Origin: Oscillospiraceae bacterium
GTDB lineage: Bacteria; Bacillota; Clostridia; Oscillospirales; Oscillospiraceae
Length of the DNA stretch: 55,230 nucleotides
Assembly (NCBI GenBank): GCA_020025575.1
Contig: JAHHRW010000012.1
Coordinates: 1 to 55,230, forward strand
Reading direction: 5' to 3'
Part shown: one piece after another, positions 50,768-55,230 of the stretch
How positions within the stretch are numbered: position 1 is the first letter of the stretch
Layout of the letters: each line of letters begins with the position of its first letter
Made by a program: the position numbers and the translations under genes
Notes under the pieces: model-generated
The model's database searches: none
What the model saw: the letters and a program-made list of their open reading frames with translations, nothing else
Told to the model about the DNA's origin: nothing

Positions 50768-51208
50768 TTACTCTTTTGCCATGGCCATATACTCGCCCAG
50801 GTTTTCTGTCGGAATATCCGTTTTACGAAAACCCAGCTTCTGATACAGAGCAATCGCACCGGCATTATTTATCTCCACATCCAATGCAAGCTTGCTGCTT
50901 TGAGGGAATGCACTCAACACTGTTTTTAGCATTTTCTCTCCGATTCCCTGTCTCCTGTTTTCATGCCTGACAATAATGTCCACAATGTACAGGCAACCGC
51001 CAAAATACTTTTTGCTGTTTGGATTGACGACTACATATCCAAGCACTGTGTCCCCATCCAGACAGGCTACAGTATAAAGATTTTCAATGCAGTCTTCCAA
51101 CATTGCTTCCGTAAACGGATCTTCATCTGCTTCTGCAGCAATCTCTACAATCTGCCTAAACTGGGCCTGCGTAATAGAATCCATCGTAATTTTTCGATAC
51201 TGAAACAT
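50768..51208 (-). CDS. GNAT family N-acetyltransferase
   Basis: This 146-residue protein carries the acetyl-CoA loop VRHENRRQGIGEKML and the AIALYQKLGF motif, the layout of RimI-like transferases. GAGAGG lies before the ATG. It lies 30 bases upstream of the next gene of the series and may share its transcript. Confidence 0.9.
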   Translation of the reverse strand: MFQYRKITMDSITQAQFRQIVEIAAEADEDPFTEAMLEDCIENLYTVACLDGDTVLGYVVVNPNSKKYFGGCLYIVDIIVRHENRRQGIGEKMLKTVLSAFPQSSKLALDVEINNAGAIALYQKLGFRKTDIPTENLGEYMAMAKE

Positions 51209-51249
51209 TTTCTACCTCTCAAAATTTATTTTTTAAAATGCGCTTTCAT

Positions 51250-51876
51250 TCACTTGTCTGGCTTCGGGAGGATCAGCACCCCCGCGCAGTAAGAACACGG
51301 TTCGAAATTCAGCTGCGGCAGAGCCGTCTTCAGCTCATCATATACAAAATAGTTTTCATCGTCATCCCATCCGTCTCCCGCCTGCCTTCGGCAGGCATTC
51401 AGCTCTTCCCTTGTCTGGAATGCAACATCTCCGATATAAATCGTGCCGCCATCATTCAGAAGCGGGAGTAATTCTTTCAGGAATGTAGCTTTGTCCTCAT
51501 CGGAAAGATGGTGCAGAGAATAGGTTGCAATGATCGCATCATAACGCTGTTTCTTCAGCGCATCTACCAGACCCACACTGAAATCGCCCTGATAGAGATG
51601 TGCCTGGGGCATTTTCGCTTTGGCCAGGTCAATCATCCTCTGGGAAAAATCCTGCCCATAAATCATGCATCCCCGGTCATACAGCTTCGTTGTAAGGGTA
51701 CCTGTTCCGAAGCCGATATCCAGAACTGTCTTTCCATCCCCGGACAAAACGCCATTATAAATTCGATTCAGAACCTTCCGATACCCTGCAAAGGGGTAGG
51801 TTCCACTTTCATCTGAAAGGCCGACGCTCTTGTCATATCCGTCTGCCCACAGATCAAAACCTGTATGATCTAACAT
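51250..51876 (-). CDS. Class I SAM-dependent methyltransferase
   Basis: This 208-residue enzyme has the SAM-binding motif I VLDIGFGTGTLT at about residues 50-61. The acidic motif II is YGQDFSQRMI, and motif post-I/IV is YDAIIATYSLHHL. It belongs to the broad Methyltransf_25/11 group acting on small molecules. Opening with WADGYDKSVGLSDESGTYPF, it resembles YrrT-like clostridial proteins, whose role in methyl-cycle metabolism is only proposed. GGAGG precedes the ATG. Confidence 0.88.
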   Translation of the reverse strand: MLDHTGFDLWADGYDKSVGLSDESGTYPFAGYRKVLNRIYNGVLSGDGKTVLDIGFGTGTLTTKLYDRGCMIYGQDFSQRMIDLAKAKMPQAHLYQGDFSVGLVDALKKQRYDAIIATYSLHHLSDEDKATFLKELLPLLNDGGTIYIGDVAFQTREELNACRRQAGDGWDDDENYFVYDELKTALPQLNFEPCSYCAGVLILPKPDK

Positions 51877-51899
51877 CTATGTATCCTCCATTCTTGGAT

Positions 51900-52487
51900 T
51901 CAGTGCTGGTATTCTGATATTCTAAGCATGAATGTCAGGCCGTCATACTTTTGGCCATCGACTTCACATTCCTCTTTGACCCGACTGCATTCCTGAAAGC
52001 CCAGCTTTTCTGCCACCGCAATCATGCGGACATTTCCGGACCATGTCTGCGTATAGATTTCTTTGCATCCGTGATCTGCATAATACCGGATGAACGCACG
52101 AAGTGCATTGGTACCCGCATGCTTGCCCCAAATTTTGCATTCGCCAATGGTGATTCCAATTGTACGATTCACCTTTTGTCCGTCTTTCACCTGATTGGCG
52201 CTGATCCACTCGTAGTTTTCATCGGTCAGATAGGAGCTGACCCATCCAATATGCCGGCCCTCAGATTCAATCTCAAACTTCCAGCGAGTTACATCATCGG
52301 GCATTTCTCGCACAGATTCATAATACTCCGTCCACCTTTTCCGCTCCGCATCAGCATCCAACATCTCAGTTTCCCAGGGGGCATCCCAGTCCATCCACTG
52401 GATTTCTGTGGTAAACCAGCGCACATAGTCCTCAATGTCGGATTCTTTCATATCCCGAAGGACAATATTTTCAAACCTGATTTCCAT
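51900..52487 (-). CDS. GNAT family N-acetyltransferase
   Basis: This 195-residue transferase has GITIGECKIWGKHAGTNAL over the acetyl-CoA site, where the usual R/Q-x-x-G-x-G/A reads WGKHAGT, and RMIAVAEKLGFQ near the end. The ATG at 52487 lies inside the 3' end of the NTF2-like gene (17-base overlap), with GGAGGAAAAGAG upstream. The frame is open another 35 codons upstream, but that part is the other gene read out of phase. It is translationally tied to the NTF2-like and radical SAM genes. Confidence 0.88.
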   Translation of the reverse strand: MEIRFENIVLRDMKESDIEDYVRWFTTEIQWMDWDAPWETEMLDADAERKRWTEYYESVREMPDDVTRWKFEIESEGRHIGWVSSYLTDENYEWISANQVKDGQKVNRTIGITIGECKIWGKHAGTNALRAFIRYYADHGCKEIYTQTWSGNVRMIAVAEKLGFQECSRVKEECEVDGQKYDGLTFMLRISEYQH

Positions 52488-52866
52488 TCTCTTTTCCTCC
52501 TTTGATTGGCGTTCCGATCTGCTTTTCCTTCCGCCACTGAGGCACTTCCCCATCGTCGCCCCAGTATTCATCCATGGATGCAATCTTGTCATCTGCCAGG
52601 CGGATAAAGGATGTACAGTGACACGAAATCATCCCGTCAAGGCTCTGAACATGGATTGCTATCACAATCATGTCGCCGGACTCGACGATTCGCTCAATCT
52701 GCCCGGTCCATTGGCCGGGGTATTCGCAGTTGGCCCGGATATATTCTTCTACGGTAAAATGCTCATTGGTGTTATGCCAGTTTACATAGGCATCCGGTTG
52801 AAAACAGGTCCGGATTGCATCGGCATCCTGCCGTAAAACTGCCGAAATAAAAGCACTGATATTCAT
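52471..52866 (-). CDS. NTF2-like (SnoaL-type) protein
   Basis: This 131-residue protein of the nuclear-transport-factor-2 fold has the N-terminal helix AFISAVLRQDADAIRTCFQ, the pocket strand AYVNWHNTNEHFTVEEYI and the closing DGMISCHCTSFIRLADDKI. Such folds serve as small-molecule isomerases, hydrolases or simple binding proteins. The ATG at 52866 follows AAAGGGGGT; another ATG two codons upstream overlaps the stop of the radical SAM gene. The tight overlap on both sides suggests a shared pathway. Confidence 0.82.
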   Translation of the reverse strand: MNISAFISAVLRQDADAIRTCFQPDAYVNWHNTNEHFTVEEYIRANCEYPGQWTGQIERIVESGDMIVIAIHVQSLDGMISCHCTSFIRLADDKIASMDEYWGDDGEVPQWRKEKQIGTPIKGGKENGNQV

Positions 52867-52868
52867 AG

Positions 52869-53927
52869 TCATACCCCCTTTGCAGAAATCCCCATTTGCA
52901 CCAAGCCCCGATACAGAACGCTTTCGAAATCTCCGTAAACGGCATCCTGTGGAATCGTTTCCAAAGCGTCTGTCAGAGTATCCAGGGCCGGCAACTGAGA
53001 CAGGTCGTAGTAGGCGGTGTAGTCCCGATTTCCCGGCAATGCGTTGATAATCTCTGCGGCTACTTTGGGAGATAAAGTTCGTAAATCCCCCAGGCACTGC
53101 GTCTCGGCACCGGAATTTCCCACATACAGCATACAGTCAGGATGGATGGTCAGATATAACTCATTCTGCTTCTGGGTAAAAAGGCTTTCAAGGCTTTCGA
53201 TTGATTGAAGCCGAGTGATTGCTGTTTGCGCAGTCTGAAGGTTACCCGCTTTTTCAATTGCCTCGGGCTCCTGTCTCCATTGGGGCAGATACGTCTGCAG
53301 CTGCGTCCAGGTATCCAGCGTTGCCCGGTACGGCTCAAAGTCCATCATATTAGGATGAGGTGTGAAAATGGGGATCGCCAGATAAATTCGTTTGGTCTGA
53401 AGTTTGTTCAGCATCTCCGTGATCTGCACTGCATCCTCCGCAAAAAAACGGTTCAGCATCAGGGAAACCTCAATATCTGCGCCCCGATCCCGCAGGAACT
53501 CTGCTGCTGCAATGGATTTTGCATAAGCCCCCGGTCTGCGGACAATCTCGTCGTGGTGGTGCTGCGCTCCATGGATGGTAATTCCAAAATTCCGATACCC
53601 GCAGTCAAAATACGCCTGTACCACAGCTTCTTTGTCTTTGCGGTTCATGAGGCCCAGACCGCTGGTCATACCATGGTGATAATTCTTACAGTATCTATTT
53701 TTCGAGGCAGCCTGAAGAATCACAGCAATATCCGGGTGATTCATAGGTTCATGGTCCAGTGTAAAAGAAGTCCCCTCCGGAAGATATCTTCCGATGGCAT
53801 CCAGCTTTTCGATGCACTGAAGCGCATCCGCAAGAGGCATCATCGGCCCGGGGCCGCCATTTACGTAGCAATGTTTGCATCTGGTATTACATCCAGAAAG
53901 TAAAAAATCAAAATTAATTTCCATCAT
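52869..53927 (-). CDS. Radical SAM protein with a variant GGE motif
   Basis: This 352-residue protein has its cluster motif CNTRCKHC at residues 13-20, very near the N-terminus. At the place of the usual GGEP loop it reads FTLDHEPMNHPD, keeping Glu-Pro but not the two glycines. Two lone cysteines (HPDC and ETQC, about 270-285) might act as part of a reduced SPASM-like site; no full SPASM cluster is present. The reaction is unknown. The stop overlaps the first possible ATG of the NTF2-like gene. AAAGGA lies before the start. Confidence 0.85.
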   Translation of the reverse strand: MMEINFDFLLSGCNTRCKHCYVNGGPGPMMPLADALQCIEKLDAIGRYLPEGTSFTLDHEPMNHPDIAVILQAASKNRYCKNYHHGMTSGLGLMNRKDKEAVVQAYFDCGYRNFGITIHGAQHHHDEIVRRPGAYAKSIAAAEFLRDRGADIEVSLMLNRFFAEDAVQITEMLNKLQTKRIYLAIPIFTPHPNMMDFEPYRATLDTWTQLQTYLPQWRQEPEAIEKAGNLQTAQTAITRLQSIESLESLFTQKQNELYLTIHPDCMLYVGNSGAETQCLGDLRTLSPKVAAEIINALPGNRDYTAYYDLSQLPALDTLTDALETIPQDAVYGDFESVLYRGLVQMGISAKGV

Positions 53928-53951
53928 AAATCCTTTCGTACGAACAAAATC

Positions 53952-54428
53952 TTAGTGCAGTTCCGGAAACAGCTTCAGGCCAACGTATAAGCAAATCATG
54001 ATCCTTTTCCCGTGATTCAGGAATTCACAGGTTGCGGTACCTTCACAATAGTGGCAGTCTGTACGATTATATTCCTTCCAGTTTTTTGAAATTCTGCGGT
54101 AATTATGGATCAGCTCTCCTTGCGCAATTACAGCACAGGAAGAATACAGAGCATCTCCCGCCCGCTCCACATAACCGATCAGCAGATCTGTCTTGTACTG
54201 AATGGTAAGATTACAGAGCTTGTCCATTACCACACCATCCTGGTCGATTGCTATCGTTTTATCTGCTTGATAATCCCAACAAAGGGAATCAAAGCCCTGC
54301 AAAAAGGTTTCGCAGAAACAGAGCAGATCCACTTTTCCCTGGCTTTCCTGCAAAGCCTTTTCAATTTGGGATAGATTGAATGTTATATTCTTATTTTGAA
54401 ATCTGTCTGATGCAAGTCCAATTTTCAT
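53952..54428 (-). pseudogene. Nitrilase-family amidohydrolase gene, truncated
   Basis: The 158 codons give the first half of a carbon-nitrogen hydrolase. The catalytic Glu (FCETFLQGFD) and Lys (RRISKNWKEY) regions are clear. At the point where the catalytic Cys should follow (usually I-C-x-D), the frame reads MICLYVGLKLFPELH and stops. Family members are about 230-300 residues long. The missing nucleophile and C-terminal half mean it is probably not an active amidase. The IS200-type element inserted just upstream has also changed its promoter region. Confidence 0.72.
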
Positions 54429-54456
54429 CGTTCATTCCTCAAAAAAATGTAAAAGG

Positions 54457-54481
54457 AACCCCCCGGTAAAACCGGGGGTTC
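54457..54481 (-). terminator. Right-end hairpin of the IS element, also a terminator
   Basis: An 8-bp all-GC-rich stem with an AAA-type loop lies about 80 bases after the tnpA stop. On the minus strand it is followed by a T-rich run (TTCCTTTTACATTTTTTTG), so it can stop tnpA transcription as well as act as the transposition hairpin. Confidence 0.6.
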
Positions 54482-54538
54482 TTCATATGCGGGCGTAGCC
54501 CTATGCTCTGCGCGTAACACGTAAACGCGTAAGTACGA

Positions 54539-55063
54539 TCCGCCAACTGCTAAAGATTGTTACCTGCGGCCTGTAAACGGGCCTGCGGACGGAATCACTA
54601 ACTGTTCGCCCATCTCGTCTTCTTTCAGCTGGTTTTGGATATACTCCGCAATTCGTTTCTCGTTCTTGCCCACGGTGTCGACGTAGTAACCTCGACACCA
54701 AAATTCCCGATTGCGATATTTATACCTTAATTCCCCGAATTGCTCATACATCATTGCTGCACTTTTCCCCTTTAAGTAACCCATGAACCCGGAAACGGAA
54801 TACTTTGGAGGTATTTCTACGAAGAGGTGGATATGATCCGGGCACGCTTCTGCCTCGATAATCTTCACGCCTTTCCATTCGCATAACTGCCGGAGAATCT
54901 TACCAATTGCCAGTCTTTTCTGCCTATAGAAGACTCTTCGGCGGTATTTCGCTGCAAATACGATGTGGTATTTGCAATTCCATTTGCTGTGTGATAAACT
55001 GTTGATGTCATTCATCCCCATGGTGAGTGCCTCCCTGTTATGTTTTATCGTGCAGTTGGCGGA
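54539..55063. repeat. Perfect 12-bp inverted repeat flanking tnpA
   Basis: TCCGCCAACTGC (54539-54550) and its exact complement GCAGTTGGCGGA (55052-55063) lie on either side of the transposase gene. In tnpA mRNA the leader and the 3' end could pair. Confidence 0.6.
54560..55021 (-). CDS. tnpA: IS200-type single-strand transposase (Y1, HUH)
   Basis: This 153-residue transposase of the Y1 family cuts and rejoins single-stranded DNA at hairpin ends. The HUH pair is PDHIHLFVEIPP at about residues 64-75, and the catalytic Tyr is in RGYYVDTVG at about 115-123. KWNCKYHIVFAAKYRRRVF at the start is the usual IS200 opening. The ATG at 55021 has GGAGG ten bases upstream. The gene is full length and looks active. 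Confidence 0.95.
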   Translation of the reverse strand: MGMNDINSLSHSKWNCKYHIVFAAKYRRRVFYRQKRLAIGKILRQLCEWKGVKIIEAEACPDHIHLFVEIPPKYSVSGFMGYLKGKSAAMMYEQFGELRYKYRNREFWCRGYYVDTVGKNEKRIAEYIQNQLKEDEMGEQLVIPSAGPFTGRR

Positions 55064-55114
55064 CCGCATGATTATCGTAACAGGGATTATTACTCAACGC
55101 CATAGGCTTTATTG

Positions 55115-55137
55115 AACCACTGGCCTAGCCAGTGGTT
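55115..55137. repeat. Left-end palindrome of the IS element
   Basis: AACCACTGG and CCAGTGGTT pair around CCTAG. It is the hairpin that the transposase is expected to recognise. Confidence 0.65.
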
Positions 55138-55152
55138 TTCTGTATACAAAAA

Positions 55153-55174
55153 GGCGCAGGCCGAAGCCTGCGCC
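55153..55174 (-). terminator. Terminator of a gene entering from the right edge
   Basis: GGCGCAGGC (55153-55161) pairs with GCCTGCGCC (55166-55174) around CGAA. On the minus strand TTTTTGTATAC follows. It must end a leftward transcript that begins beyond the window. Confidence 0.8.
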
Positions 55175-55190
55175 GTAGTATGCACTCATG

Positions 55191-55230
55191 CTATTGGATA
55201 TTAACGATGCGCATTTTGGGCAAAGCTTCT
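55191..55230 (-). CDS. Possible last codons of a leftward gene cut by the window edge
   Basis: On the minus strand one frame reads EALPKMRIVNIQ and a stop at 55191-55193, about 17 bases before the terminator. A second frame also stops close by (55201-55203). The piece is too short to name. Confidence 0.25.
   Translation of the reverse strand, partial: EALPKMRIVNIQ

Larger units (their letters stand above)
54450..55145 (-). mobile_element. IS200-type insertion sequence
   Basis: A single transposase gene is flanked by terminal palindromes. One is at 54457-54481 (CCCCCGGT with ACCGGGGG) and one at 55115-55137 (AACCACTGG with CCAGTGGTT around CCTAG). The second has the typical left-end hairpin of IS200/IS605 elements. 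There is no tnpB. The exact cleavage points cannot be fixed from one copy, so the borders are approximate. Confidence 0.75.

Overview
The window reads as a chromosomal segment of an anaerobic, spore-forming, Gram-positive Clostridia. The dipicolinate synthase pair dpaAB, an S-layer-homology surface protein, a DUF4364 regulator, AGGAGG-type ribosome binding sites, several TTG/GTG starts and TTGACA/TATAAT promoters with 17-bp spacers all fit. The gene mix looks most like the Oscillospiraceae/Ruminococcaceae side of the class; that placement is inference. Most of the first 44 kb is housekeeping. The last 10 kb is accessory DNA.

Layout. 1-320: a strong leftward promoter, probably for a stable-RNA operon outside the window, and the hpf terminator. 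322-9.6 kb: hpf, DUF4364, dpaAB, glutamine-dependent nadE, asnS, a PflX-like radical SAM protein, rlmD and a TraX-family membrane protein. 9.6-21.4 kb: a leftward nucleoside scavenging block. It holds an ABC importer (nupNOPQ type), cdd, deoB, deoD, deoC, tdk, an IclR-type regulator and ade. Together these import nucleosides, split them to base and sugar phosphate, convert the sugar to acetaldehyde plus glyceraldehyde 3-phosphate, and deaminate adenine and cytidine. 21.5-23.3 kb: queH and pta. 23.5-29.3 kb: a LytTR regulator, a soluble GHKL kinase and two exporter-type ABC half-transporters, next to remnants of an XRE regulator and a tyrosine recombinase. 29.3-31.4 kb: a classical OmpR-type two-component system. 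31.6-42.8 kb: mtaB, a DUF2207 membrane protein, an M3 oligopeptidase, sbcDC and glgB. 42.9 kb: an initiator tRNA gene. 43.2-44.9 kb: an SLH surface protein with a paired-cysteine tail, then a damaged deoxycytidylate deaminase.

45.1-47.6 kb is a compact operon on a consensus promoter: an M29-type aminopeptidase split by one frameshift, a small helical protein, an ArsR-DUF2087 regulator and a small P-loop kinase. 47.6-54.4 kb is a same-strand run of small accessory enzymes: six GNAT acetyltransferases, a NUDIX hydrolase, a HELRH metallopeptidase-like protein, a methyltransferase, an NTF2-like protein, a variant radical SAM protein and a truncated nitrilase. An IS200-type element closes the window.

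The least explained parts are: (i) the LytTR/ABC cassette, with a 21-bp-phased direct repeat and an adjoining dyad before its transporter genes and no visible peptide gene; (ii) the aminopeptidase/ArsR-DUF2087/P-loop operon; (iii) the radical SAM/NTF2-like/GNAT overlap cluster; (iv) an octamer placed identically behind the two strongest stable-RNA-type promoters. No CRISPR array, rRNA gene, phage structural gene or riboswitch was recognised.
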